Shown one piece after another: positions 7,836-17,400 of a stretch of DNA of 64,000 nucleotides. The DNA comes from Qipengyuania xiapuensis. GTDB lineage: Bacteria; Pseudomonadota; Alphaproteobacteria; Sphingomonadales; Sphingomonadaceae. Numbering within the stretch: the first letter of the stretch is position 1; the number at the start of each line of letters is the position of its first letter. Where the stretch lies: the NCBI RefSeq assembly GCF_019711395.1, contig NZ_JAIGNL010000002.1, forward strand, positions 725,001 through 789,000, given 5' to 3'. Made by a program: the position numbers and the translations under genes. The notes beneath the pieces were generated by a model. It saw nothing but the letters and a program-made list of their open reading frames with translations. It was not told the origin of the DNA and searched no databases.

Positions 7836-7867
7836 GAGAGGCGCGGCGCTGCGGCACCACGCCTCTC
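7836..7867. terminator. Stem-loop between convergent lapG-like and hlyD-like genes
   Basis: An 11-bp stem GAGAGGCGCGG / CCACGCCTCTC with one mismatch and a 10-base loop fills the 53-bp gap between two convergent stops. It has no T-run on either strand, so it may be a weak bidirectional terminator or an mRNA 3'-end protector. Confidence 0.45.
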
Positions 7868-7878
7868 TCTCCCCGAAA

Positions 7879-9144
7879 CTATCGCTCGGTCATCGCGCGG
7901 TCGAAAGCGCGGTTCACCGGCTTGAAGAGGTAGGACAGCACGCTGCGGCGCGCGGTCAGGATCTCGACGTCGCAGATCATGCCCGGCACGATCGGCAGGC
8001 GGACGCCACCCTTCTCGATGAAGGCGGCATCGGTCTCGATCACCACGGCGTAATAGGCCTCACGCTCGACCTCGTCGAAAATGCTGTCGGCGCTGACCTG
8101 TACGACCTTGCCCTTCATCCCGCCATAGATCGAGAAATCGTAGGCGGTGACCTTGACGTTGGCGTTGTCTCCGACCTTCACGAAGGCGCGATCGCTAGGC
8201 GAAATACGCGCCTCGATCAGCAGCTTGTCGCCCACCGGAACGATCTGCATGATCTGCTCGCCCGCGTTGACGAAGCCGCCCTGCGTCGAGACCTGGAGGT
8301 CGTTGACCACGCCGTCAGACGGGGCGCGCAGCTCGTTGCGGTCGCGCCTTGCGGCAGCTCCGCGAATGCTTTCCTCATTGACCGCGATGCGGGTCGAGAT
8401 CTCGCTGCGCTCGGCAAGGGCCTGCTGGCGGAAATCCGCGCGGGCCTGGCTGAGATCGGCCTGTGCCTGGCGGATCGCTGCCGATGCGCGACCGGCGGCC
8501 TGGCGGGCTGCCGAGAGGCGACCCTGAAGATCGACGACGTCGCGCTGCGCCTGCAGCAGGTCGGTCTGCGGGACGATGTTCCGGGCCGCGAGCGGTTCGA
8601 GCATGCTGACCTGTTCGCGTGCGAGGCGAAGGCTGCTTTCGAGGCTCGTGGCGGTCGCCTGCGCTTCCGAGAGGTCGCGTCGACGCTGTTCGACGGCCGA
8701 GGCGAGCGAAGCTTCGCGGGCCCGCGCCGTATCCGCACGAGCCTGCGCGAGGCGGCGTTCCTCGGCACATGCCGTGCCGGTTTCGCAGCCGAGCGTACCG
8801 CCTGAAGCCTCTGTATCGAGGCGCTGGGCACGCGCCTGAAGGCGCTCGTTCTCGGTCTGGAGCTCTCCGAGCGCCGATGCGCTCTGCGAATCGTCGAGGC
8901 GGACCAGAAGGTCGCCCTTCTTCACGCTCTGCCCGTTGCGCACGAGGATCTCGGCAACGACCGAAGGTTCGGCCGGCTGGACAAGCTGCGCCTTGCTCGA
9001 GGGGATGACCTTGCCGGTCCCGCGAGTGATCTGGTCGACCTCCGCAAAGGCAGCCCAGGAGAACAGCAGGGCCATGCCCACGGCCGCCACGATAATGAGG
9101 CGGCGTGCTGCAGTCATCGCATTCCAGCGCTGTGCGACGCTCAT
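7879..9144 (-). CDS. HlyD-family T1SS membrane fusion protein
   Basis: A 421-residue periplasmic adaptor. It has one N-terminal membrane helix (RLIIVAAVGMALLFSWAAFA), a split lipoyl/barrel-sandwich domain (GKVIPSSKAQLVQP; APSDGVVNDLQV), and between them a long alpha-helical hairpin rich in Ala, Arg, Gln and Glu (about residues 90-260). A C-terminal beta-barrel follows, with VGDNANVKVTAYDFSIYGGMKGKV. Such adaptors link the inner-membrane ABC exporter to a TolC-like channel. The ATG overlaps the stop of the cell-wall hydrolase gene by 4 bp, so the two are coupled. It is the last gene of the minus-strand secretion operon. Confidence 0.93.
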   Translation of the reverse strand: MSVAQRWNAMTAARRLIIVAAVGMALLFSWAAFAEVDQITRGTGKVIPSSKAQLVQPAEPSVVAEILVRNGQSVKKGDLLVRLDDSQSASALGELQTENERLQARAQRLDTEASGGTLGCETGTACAEERRLAQARADTARAREASLASAVEQRRRDLSEAQATATSLESSLRLAREQVSMLEPLAARNIVPQTDLLQAQRDVVDLQGRLSAARQAAGRASAAIRQAQADLSQARADFRQQALAERSEISTRIAVNEESIRGAAARRDRNELRAPSDGVVNDLQVSTQGGFVNAGEQIMQIVPVGDKLLIEARISPSDRAFVKVGDNANVKVTAYDFSIYGGMKGKVVQVSADSIFDEVEREAYYAVVIETDAAFIEKGGVRLPIVPGMICDVEILTARRSVLSYLFKPVNRAFDRAMTER

Positions 9145-10157
9145 TGCGCTTGCTCCGAAGAAGAAATGGTATTGGCGGGAACTTCGCCCTGCCCGCTGAG
9201 GGTCGAGTGATAGCTGGCGCTCAACTGCACCGGATCGGGGATCGTCAGGCGCCATTCCTTGGTGGTGTCGATCCGTCCGCCGACGTCGGCTGCCGCGTGG
9301 CGATCCTTCACGTCGGGCGTGACGGTGGTGCCGGGAGTATATTCCGGAACCGCACTGGCTGCGAGCTCGGCCGCGGCATCGCGGCGGAAACGCGCGAAGT
9401 CGATCGCCGGCTTGTATTCGCGCCCTGCCCACCGGCCGTAGAAGCTGGCCGAACGACCGGGCGAGCCCGGAAAGCGGTAGAAGATGTGACGGCCGATCTT
9501 GGCGATCTTGCCGAGGCGATAGGCCCAGTACGGCAGGACATAGTCGGCGTGGTAATGGGTCGCGGTGCCCACTTCGGCGACCTCGTGACCGGCGAGCGCC
9601 TCGCGCGCGATGGCCTTGGCGTTGCGCCACAGGTCGGCACGCGGCTTGCGCATCAGCGCACCGTCGCAAGTGAAGCTGAACTGGCAGACCGGCTGGTTCC
9701 AGCCCTGGTACACCACGCCGCACACGCTGTTCGGATAGGCGGGATGGCGCACGCGGTTGAGCACGACCTGCGCCACCGCACGGCGTCCCTGCTCGGGCTC
9801 AAGCGCGGCCTCGTAATAGACGGCCTGTGCGAGACAGTCGGTCGCCGTACCGTAATGCGCGGAGGACATGGGAATACCGGCGAACCGCCCTGCCCGTTCG
9901 ACGCCATTCTTCATGGTCGGAATTGCGAGATTGCCTTCGAGGGCTCCCTGCACATCGCTCTGCGCGAGCTCTGCAGCCGGTTCGGCGGCAGTAGTCATCG
10001 CGGCCAGGTCCTGCTGCAATTCGGGTTCGAGCTTGGCCATGGCAGCGACGCTCTGCTGCGGAACCAGCAGCGAGGAGGTGCCCACGAGGAAACTTGCCGC
10101 GCCGAGGACGACGAAGGCGCCATAGCGGCGCATTTGCTTCCTTACGAAGACGCTCAC
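9141..10157 (-). CDS. SleB-type cell-wall hydrolase within the T1SS operon
   Basis: A 338-residue protein with an N-terminal hydrophobic anchor or signal (FVVLGAASFLVGTSSLLV, residues 15-32). The SleB/Hydrolase_2 domain spans about residues 100-225: DCLAQAVYYEAALEPEQGRR holds the presumed catalytic Glu, followed by VAQVVLNRVRHPAYPNSVCG, VCQFSFTCDG and ATHYHADYV. Family members are lytic transglycosylase-like enzymes that cut peptidoglycan. A C-terminal extension of about 110 residues is of unknown role. It overlaps the ABC exporter gene upstream and the hlyD-like gene downstream by 4 bp each. This tight coupling suggests that it opens the cell wall for the exporter or for the huge adhesin. 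Confidence 0.85.
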   Translation of the reverse strand: MSVFVRKQMRRYGAFVVLGAASFLVGTSSLLVPQQSVAAMAKLEPELQQDLAAMTTAAEPAAELAQSDVQGALEGNLAIPTMKNGVERAGRFAGIPMSSAHYGTATDCLAQAVYYEAALEPEQGRRAVAQVVLNRVRHPAYPNSVCGVVYQGWNQPVCQFSFTCDGALMRKPRADLWRNAKAIAREALAGHEVAEVGTATHYHADYVLPYWAYRLGKIAKIGRHIFYRFPGSPGRSASFYGRWAGREYKPAIDFARFRRDAAAELAASAVPEYTPGTTVTPDVKDRHAAADVGGRIDTTKEWRLTIPDPVQLSASYHSTLSGQGEVPANTISSSEQAQ

Positions 10158-12298
10158 GAGGCCTCTCCGCGTGCCGCACCTGCCTTGGCGAGGACTTCGG
10201 CGACCGGGCCGTCAGCCGCGATGCGGCCCTTGTCGAGAACGATCAGGCGGTTGCAGATCGCGAAGAGCGCCGGGCGGTGGGTCGAGATCACGAGCGTCTG
10301 TTCGGGCTGCATCGCCTTCGAAAGACGCTCGACGAAGAGCTTCTCGGTCTCGCTGTCCATCGCGCCGGTCGGCTCGTCGAGGAACAGGAGCTCGCGCGGC
10401 TCGACCATCGCGCGAGCGAGCGAGAGGAAGCTGCGCTGTCCGCCCGAAAGCTGGCGACCGTCTTCGCCCACGGCGCGGTCGAAACCTCCGGCGTCACGCG
10501 AAAGATAGCTGTCGGCACCGGTCGCACGCATCGCGTTGACGAGCTCTTCCTCGGAAATGCCCATGCGGCCGAGCGTCAGGTTCTCGCGAACCGAACCGGA
10601 AAAGAGCGCGGCGTCCTGCCCGACAAAGCCGAGCGCGGATCGCAGCTGCTGCGGGCGATACTGGCGGCTGTCGATGCCGTTCACCGTCATCGCGCCTTCG
10701 GTCGGTGCATAGAGGCCGCAGAGCAGGCGACCGAAGGTCGACTTGCCCGAAGCCACGCGGCCCACGATCGCGATGCGTTCGCCCGGCTCGATCGTGAGGT
10801 TAAGGCCGGAAAGCGCGGTCGGCGATTCCTCGCTGTAGCGGAACTCGGCGTCCTTGAACTCGATGCGCGGGCGGGTGATCGCACCCGGCGCGACGCTTGC
10901 ACCCAGCTTGCGCTCGTCACCGCCCTCGAACATGCGCTCGATGCTGGCGAGCGTTTCCTTCGCCTGGCGACCGCGGGTCAGCAGGAAGGCGATCTGGCCG
11001 GCAGGTGCGAGCGAACGCGAGGCAAGCATGACGATGGCGATGATCGCGCCCATCGTGATCTCGCCTGCGGCGAAGAGGTAGTAACCGCCGATGATCAGCG
11101 AGACGGTCGAAATCTGCTGGAAGACCTGCGCGAGGCTTACGGCAACCGAGTTGATGTTGCGCAGGCGCAGCTGCGAGTGGCCGCCGATCTCTGCAAGGCG
11201 GTGCCAGCGCGACAGCATGCCGCCCTCGCCGCCCATCGCCTTCAGCGTTTCCGCGCCGGTCAGCGATTCCACCAGGAGCGTCTGCTGGAGGCCATAGTCT
11301 GCCTGTGCATCCTGCGAGGCCTCGACGACCTTCTTCTGCAGGACGAAGCCGGCGATCGCCATCAGCGCGATGATCGTCAGCGGCACCAGCGCGAGCCAGC
11401 CCGCGATGATCGCGATGACCGCCACGAAGACGATGAGGAAGAGCACGTCGACCACGAGAACGACCGAGGTCGAGGCGAAGAAATCGCGCACGGTGGCATA
11501 TTCGGCGACGCGTGCGGCAAGCGAACCGGTGTGGCCCTTGCGCTCTGCCAGCGGCACGGCGAGGAGGCGCGAGAAGATCTTCTGGCTCAGCTTGAGGTCG
11601 AGCCGCTGTGCGATCTCGTCGACGATCGAGGTGCGCGCGCGGCGCAGCGCGAACTCGAGAACGAAGGCGAGCAGCACACCGGTGCCCAGCACCCAGAGCG
11701 TTTCCTGTGCCTGGTTCGGGATCACGCGGTCGTAGACGTTCATTGTGAAGATCGGCAGCGCGACCGCGAGCAGGTTGATCAGCAGCGAGGCCAGCAGCAC
11801 GGGCATGAACGCCTTTCGCTCACGGCGCAGCTCGCCCCAGAACCAGTGTGTGCGTGCCTTGGCGTGCCACGGCGCCTCGTCGGCGCGCATGCGGTCGGGA
11901 TCACCGTGGATCTGGATCAGGCGACCGGTGTAGTTCTCTGCGAACTCGCTGCGCTTTTCCCAGACCTCACCACCCGTGTCCGGGCGCCAGACGAGAACTT
12001 CGTCGTCCTGCGCTTCGAGAAGGAGAACGTATCCGCTTTCGCCGAGTGCGACGATTGCCGGAAGCATGGTCGAACCCGCCGGAAGGCGGCTGCGTTCGAC
12101 CACATCATAGTTGAGACCCGCCAGGTCGAGCGCGGCGGGAGCCTGGTGATAGGGCAGGAAGCCGTCGGCATTGCGCGGCAGCTGTGCGAGCAGGTCGCGG
12201 GCAAAAGGCAGGCCGTAGCGGCGAGCCCCCTCAGAAATGCATTCGACGAGCGGGTCAAGGACCCGCCCGTCGATCTGTTCGGCAATTGCTTGTTCCAT
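10154..12298 (-). CDS. LapB-type T1SS ABC exporter with degenerate C39 domain
   Basis: A 714-residue fused permease/ATPase. Residues 1-135 resemble the C39 peptidase-like domain of RTX exporters, but the region expected to hold the catalytic Cys lacks it (ECISEGARRYGL, where the Cys is not in the Q-x4-D-C-G context), so it probably binds the substrate without cutting it. Membrane segments lie at about 165-425. The ATPase has a Walker A GRVASGKST, an ABC signature LSGGQRSFLSLARA and a Walker B LLFLDEPTGAMD. This architecture matches LapB, which exports large adhesins in an unprocessed state. It is the energy-driven channel for the adhesin encoded upstream in the operon. Confidence 0.93.
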   Translation of the reverse strand: MEQAIAEQIDGRVLDPLVECISEGARRYGLPFARDLLAQLPRNADGFLPYHQAPAALDLAGLNYDVVERSRLPAGSTMLPAIVALGESGYVLLLEAQDDEVLVWRPDTGGEVWEKRSEFAENYTGRLIQIHGDPDRMRADEAPWHAKARTHWFWGELRRERKAFMPVLLASLLINLLAVALPIFTMNVYDRVIPNQAQETLWVLGTGVLLAFVLEFALRRARTSIVDEIAQRLDLKLSQKIFSRLLAVPLAERKGHTGSLAARVAEYATVRDFFASTSVVLVVDVLFLIVFVAVIAIIAGWLALVPLTIIALMAIAGFVLQKKVVEASQDAQADYGLQQTLLVESLTGAETLKAMGGEGGMLSRWHRLAEIGGHSQLRLRNINSVAVSLAQVFQQISTVSLIIGGYYLFAAGEITMGAIIAIVMLASRSLAPAGQIAFLLTRGRQAKETLASIERMFEGGDERKLGASVAPGAITRPRIEFKDAEFRYSEESPTALSGLNLTIEPGERIAIVGRVASGKSTFGRLLCGLYAPTEGAMTVNGIDSRQYRPQQLRSALGFVGQDAALFSGSVRENLTLGRMGISEEELVNAMRATGADSYLSRDAGGFDRAVGEDGRQLSGGQRSFLSLARAMVEPRELLFLDEPTGAMDSETEKLFVERLSKAMQPEQTLVISTHRPALFAICNRLIVLDKGRIAADGPVAEVLAKAGAARGEAS

Positions 12299-12329
12299 AG
12301 CCTAAACGGCCCTTGCCCCTCGCGCGGTG

Positions 12330-13733
12330 TCAGTCTCCGTAGACGCGCCGCTGGAGCTCGGCATCGGTGGGCGGTCCGTAGTTGAACCGTCCGCGTTCGT
12401 CCTCGCCCGCTCCGGCACCCGGAGCAATGTTGAGCGCGTCTAGGAAGTTGTTCGTAGCAGCTAGCGTCTGATACTGCGCGAACAATTGCGAGAAGCGTGC
12501 CGTTTCGAGACGCACCTGCGTATTGAAGCGGGTGTTCTGCGCATCGAGCACATCGAGCAGCGAGCGGCGGCCGATGTTGAACTGGCTGCGATAGCTCAGC
12601 AGCAGGTCATCGCTGACCTGGCTCTGGCGACCGAGCTGCTCGGTGATACGGCGCTGCGTATCGAGCTGCTGCCATGCGAGGCGGACATCTTCTTCCGCTT
12701 CGCGCTGGCGATCGTGCAGGGCGTAGCGCGCGAGGCTCGCCTGGCGGACCGTTTCCTGCAGCTTGGCGCGATTGATGCCGCCGTCGAAGACGTCCCAGCG
12801 CAGGACCACGCGGGCCTGCAGGTCGTTCGTTTCGCCGCGGAAACCGTCGATATCCTCGCCCACGCGGCCGCGTGCTTCGATACCGATGGTCGGCCACAGG
12901 TCGCCTTCGGCCGAATCGACCAGCGCATTGGCTGCATCGACATCGGCCTGCGCTTCACGAACCAGCGGGTTGTTAAGGCGGGCCTGGCCGATGGCCGTCG
13001 GCAGGTCGCTCGGCATGGCAGCCGAGAGATCGGGCGGCAGCATGCCGGCCGAGATGTCCATGCCGGTCAGGCGGCGCAGCGAAATGTAGGCGTTCTGGAG
13101 ATCCAGGTTCGCTTCTTCGCTACGTACGAGGGCCGACTGGAGGCGCTCTTCGGCCTGCTGCTGGTCGGCGATCGAGATCGAGCCTTCGTCCACGCCGCGC
13201 GACAGGTCGGTGACCAGCGACTGGTGGAACATGGCATTGTCCTGCGCCGCGGCAGCGACGCGCTGCTGGAGCAGCACGTCGAGATACTGGCGCGAGATCT
13301 GCAGCGCGATGAACTCGGAACGCTCCACGACGCGAAGCGATGCACCGTCGACACGGGCTGCCTGGCGCAGCAGTTCGCCGCGGCGGCGACCGAAGTCGAA
13401 GACGGTCCATTCACCGGTGATGCCGGCTTCGAGCGGATAGAGCTCGTCATCGGCAATGCCCAGCTGGCGACGCGTGTTGTTCTCGAGGCGGCGGATACCC
13501 GCGCTGGCCTCGATATTGACGCGCGGCAGGTAGAGACCCTGCGCCTGGCGGCGTTCGAATTCGATCGCCTCCTTGTTGAACTGGGCCTGCAGGATTTCCG
13601 GGTTCGACTGCATGGCGACCTGGATGGCCTCCTGCATCGTGACCGGTTCGGCCTGTGCGGTCTGCGCCATCACGGCCGGAGCCGAGCCTGCGAGCAGGAA
13701 TGCAGCAGCGGTTGCAAGGGTTGTCTTGCGCAT
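12330..13733 (-). CDS. TolC/LapE-family outer membrane efflux protein
   Basis: A 467-residue protein with a signal peptide (MRKTTLATAAAFLLAGSAPAVMAQ) and two OEP repeats: the first starts at TMQEAIQVAMQSNPEIL (about 30) and the second at LPTAIGQARLNNPLVREAQADVDAA (about 235). Each continues as long amphipathic helices with conserved Asn-Pro turns. These trimerise into the outer-membrane channel and periplasmic tunnel of type I secretion. It lies 31 bp before the exporter gene and 16 bp after the OmpA-like gene in the same operon. The final 30 residues are Gly/Arg/Asn-rich. Confidence 0.92.
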   Translation of the reverse strand: MRKTTLATAAAFLLAGSAPAVMAQTAQAEPVTMQEAIQVAMQSNPEILQAQFNKEAIEFERRQAQGLYLPRVNIEASAGIRRLENNTRRQLGIADDELYPLEAGITGEWTVFDFGRRRGELLRQAARVDGASLRVVERSEFIALQISRQYLDVLLQQRVAAAAQDNAMFHQSLVTDLSRGVDEGSISIADQQQAEERLQSALVRSEEANLDLQNAYISLRRLTGMDISAGMLPPDLSAAMPSDLPTAIGQARLNNPLVREAQADVDAANALVDSAEGDLWPTIGIEARGRVGEDIDGFRGETNDLQARVVLRWDVFDGGINRAKLQETVRQASLARYALHDRQREAEEDVRLAWQQLDTQRRITEQLGRQSQVSDDLLLSYRSQFNIGRRSLLDVLDAQNTRFNTQVRLETARFSQLFAQYQTLAATNNFLDALNIAPGAGAGEDERGRFNYGPPTDAELQRRVYGD

Positions 13734-13749
13734 TGTTCTGTCCCCTCTC

Positions 13750-14460
13750 TTACTCGCTAACGATGATTTCGACGCGGCGGTTCTGAAGCTCGCGCACGCC
13801 GTCGGCGGTCGGCACGCGGGGCGATTCTTCGCCCTTCGCCTGCGTGGTGATCGAACCGGCCGGGATACCGCGGCTGGTCATGAGGTTGGCGATCGCCTCG
13901 GCGCGGTCTTCCGACAGGCCGATGTTGTAGGAGCTGCTGCCTGCGCGGTCGGCGTGGCCGACGACGGTAAAGCTGTCCCAGTTGCAGGTCGGTGCGTTCT
14001 CGACGACGTATTCGACCGTCTCGACAGCATCCTGCTGCGGCACGGCGGAATCGAATTCGAAGAAGATCAGGCCCGGTGCCTCGGCATTGCAGACCTCGGG
14101 CGGAGGTGCCGGCGGTGCGGGGGGCGGCGGCGCGACATAAGGCGTCGGCTCGCGGTTCATCATGTCATAGGCCATGGCGCACTTGGAAATGCTGACCTCG
14201 TCGCGGGTGTTCGACTTGAGATAGCCGAGCGCGATACCGCACTGGACCTTGGTCTCTGCCGCCCAGGTGTAACGCGGGTCGTTCGCATTCACGACGGCCG
14301 AGTTGTTGGTCATCGCAAGGCCGGCATCATAACGGCGCTCGATCTCGCCGCGCAGCTGGCTGCCTTCCATGCTCATCAGGTCATCTTGCGCGGATGCCGC
14401 AGCGGGCATCATGCCCACCGCGGCTCCGGCCAGCGCGATTGTCGCTGTCGTCTTCTTCAT
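13750..14460 (-). CDS. OmpA-family peptidoglycan-binding protein
   Basis: A 236-residue exported protein (signal MKKTTATIALAGAAVGMMPAAASA). The middle part has RYDAGLAMTNN and a Pro-rich linker (VAPPPPAPPAPPPE), and the C-terminal OmpA domain holds FFEFDSAVPQ, VVGHADRAGSSSYNIGLSEDRAEAI and LQNRRVEI, the residues that hold diaminopimelate in peptidoglycan. Start at 14460 follows GAGGGG; a longer frame to 14772 overlaps the adhesin gene and is not needed. It sits between the adhesin and TolC-like genes, so it may brace the secretion channel or a surface-retained adhesin against the cell wall. Confidence 0.88.
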   Translation of the reverse strand: MKKTTATIALAGAAVGMMPAAASAQDDLMSMEGSQLRGEIERRYDAGLAMTNNSAVVNANDPRYTWAAETKVQCGIALGYLKSNTRDEVSISKCAMAYDMMNREPTPYVAPPPPAPPAPPPEVCNAEAPGLIFFEFDSAVPQQDAVETVEYVVENAPTCNWDSFTVVGHADRAGSSSYNIGLSEDRAEAIANLMTSRGIPAGSITTQAKGEESPRVPTADGVRELQNRRVEIIVSE

Positions 14461-14494
14461 TGCAAAATCCCCTCTTGCAAATTCCGTATCAATT

Positions 14495-17400
14495 TTATGC
14501 CGTTGCTGCCAGCAGCGCGGCTTCATCTGTCTGGTCCGTCTGCACGATGCCGACGGCGTGGAACGGGTTGCCGTTGCCGACCATACCGTCGAGCAGGCCT
14601 TCGACCGGGACGGTGAGCATGCCGCCCTCGTCCGATCCCATGTCGTTGGCGGCGAAGTGAGCCACCACGGCATCGACCTGTGCTTCGGCGTGGAGTTCGG
14701 CCACCGCTTCTTCGAGGGCGGAACCGCCTCCGACGAGGCTGCCGGCCGCATCCTGGGGCACGGTGGCCTCAAGCATCAGCAGGGCTTCCATCGCGCTGCC
14801 GGTATCGCCCATGGCGATGCCTTCGAATGCGCTCGGAACGCCGGCGAAGACCTCGGCAGGATCGGCATAGTCGACCGCGTTGAGGTCGAGCCCCATGGCT
14901 TCCTCGATCCGCGAGCCGGTGAAGGCACCCGCATCGTCGAGGATATGCGCCATCGCGATGTCCTGGCCTTCCATGGCGTCGATCTCGACACGGCCACCGA
15001 AGTGCGCCGCATAGGCTTCCGGAAGCTGCGGCGCTTCGATCATCGAGGCGGCAGCAAACTCGAAATTAACCATGAGATCATTCGCGGAAGCGATGTCGCC
15101 ATAGGCCTGCGAGAACTCCGCTTCGATCGCCGGCATGGCGAAGGCAGCGGCGCTTGCCGCGATAGCCGTTGCCTCGTTGGCGCGGGCCATCATGCGCGAA
15201 CCGTCCATCGAACGACCGGTCATGCCGGTGGCTGCCGTGCTGTCGCTAGCCAGCTGGTAGTCGAGCAGTTCGGGCTGGACCAGAAGGTCGCTCTTGATCG
15301 CGAGCGGCGCAGCAAGCGTGAGGTCGGCATCGACGAAGACCGAGAGGGTCGACACGCTGGTGGTGTCGCCATCGTTGTCCGTCGCGCTGACTTCGAAGTC
15401 GAGCGTAACGTCCTGCGGGAGGATCGAGCGTTCGACCGTCACGTCCGCACGGAAACGCACAGTGCCGGTCGCATCGATGTTTTCCATCCGCAGTTCGCTG
15501 AACTCGATGGTGGTCGGGATGATCAGGTCGCCGGCAGCGGAGATCGTGATGATGCCGGTTTCCGTTTCGGCGACCGTGCCGTCGTCATTGTAGCGCGTTA
15601 CCGTCCAGCGGAAGTCGACCGGACCCTGGCGAACCTGCTGCACGTTGAGCGTGACGCCGGTCAGGATGTCCGCATCGGTCTGCGGAGCATCGTTGATGCC
15701 AAGGTTGCCCGGCTCGTGGAATTCCATGGTGAACCACTCACCCGGATCGGTCCACTGGTTGGACACACCGAAGCCCTGGGTCGAAGCGTTCACGCCGTTT
15801 CCGTTGGACTGGAATTCGATGCGGCCGTCCTCGTCGACGTTGGTGGTGCTCGGATCGTCTTCCAGTTCGCGGAAGCCCGGGCCACCTGCCGAGAGGTTCA
15901 GTAGCGAGATCGTCTCGCTCGAACCCGTGTCGGGTGCCAGCAGCGTGTAGGTGTAGTTGCCGTCGACATCGACTTCGAGCGTGTAGACGTCGGTACCATT
16001 GGCCGAAGCCGTCAGGATCGCACCGTCGTTCTGACCGTCGTTGTCACTGTCGATCTGGGTCAGCGTGTAGTCGAGGCCGTCGATTACGGGACCGGTGTAG
16101 GCGATGTGGAACTCGCCATGACCGTCGCCGCCCGGCGAATAGTCGAACGTGCCCGTGCCGGTCGCATTCTGGGCGTTGGCAACGGTGACGTTAGCCGGCG
16201 TCAGGGAACCGATGATCGGGCTGTCGTCCTCGATCACCACGGTGATGCCTGCAGACAGGCTCGTGGTCGTGGTGCCGTCGTTCACGGAAACGGGGATGCT
16301 GAAGCCGAGGATATCTTCAACTGAAGTGTTCGCGTGATCGACCGGACGGTTGAGGATGACGTCATAGTTACCATCGTTGTCGATCGAAACGGCGATGACG
16401 ACGCCTTCCGAAGTCGAACCGGTCAGGATATTCTGCGCTCCGTTGAGGCTCCAGACGATGGTCTCGCCGCCCGAAGTCAGGCCCGGTGTTGTCGGAATGC
16501 CCAACGTCACAGTGAACGCGTCGTTATCGGGATCGGAAATTCCGATCGATCCGCTAGCCGAGCGGCTGTCGGTCGTATCGGTAGGAGTGCCGACAGTGTC
16601 GGGGTTGCCGATCGGATTTGCGAGGGCGTCCTCCAGGCCTTCTTCTGAAACCGCGACATTGCTCGGCGTCAGGACCGGGGCATCATTCGAACCCGTGATC
16701 GTGATCGTCAGCGTGGTGGTGCTGGTATCACCGTCGCTGTCGACGATGGTGTAGGTGAAGGTATCGGTCTCGCTGTCACCAACGTTGAGATACTGCACCG
16801 CGCCGTTGTTGAGAACGTAGGAATAGGTGCCGTCGTCGTTGAGGAACAGGGTGCCGAACTCGCCGGTGGTCGAACCGCCGACTGTGCCTGCACCGCCGAA
16901 GCCGGAGATCGCGGTGACGGCAGGATTGCCCGCACCATCCGCGCCGAAGTCGTCGGCATTGGTCGTCACGACATTGCCGACCACCGAAGCGGTGTCCTCG
17001 GTCATGGTGTTGGTATCAGCCACAGCAATCGGACCATCGTCGGCGAAGCGGATGTTGCCGCCGAGGTCGAGGACCACGGTCTCTTCAGCAGTATCGCCGT
17101 CGCCATCGGTGATGGTTGCGGTGCCCGAGAGCGAGAGCACGCCGTCGGCAAGCACTGCCAGCTGGCTGTCGTAATTGCTGGTGTCGCCCGGCAGATCGTG
17201 ATCGATCGCCTCGTACTGCGTCAGCGTCACTTCACCGGTCGAGGCATCGACCGAGACGCTGAAGACCAGCACGCCGTTGGCAAAGCCCTCGACTTCCGAG
17301 CCGTTCATGCTCAGCGTGATCGGATTGCCGCCGCTGGTCAGGCCGGAAACGGCATTGTCGATGACCAGCGAGTAGGACCAGGCGGTCGAACCCGCGCCGT

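Noticed and set aside
10094-12385. A 763-codon plus-strand frame opposite the ABC exporter gene.
   Set aside because: The minus strand encodes a canonical exporter with Walker motifs; the plus-strand peptide is Arg/His/Asp-rich with no recognisable domain.
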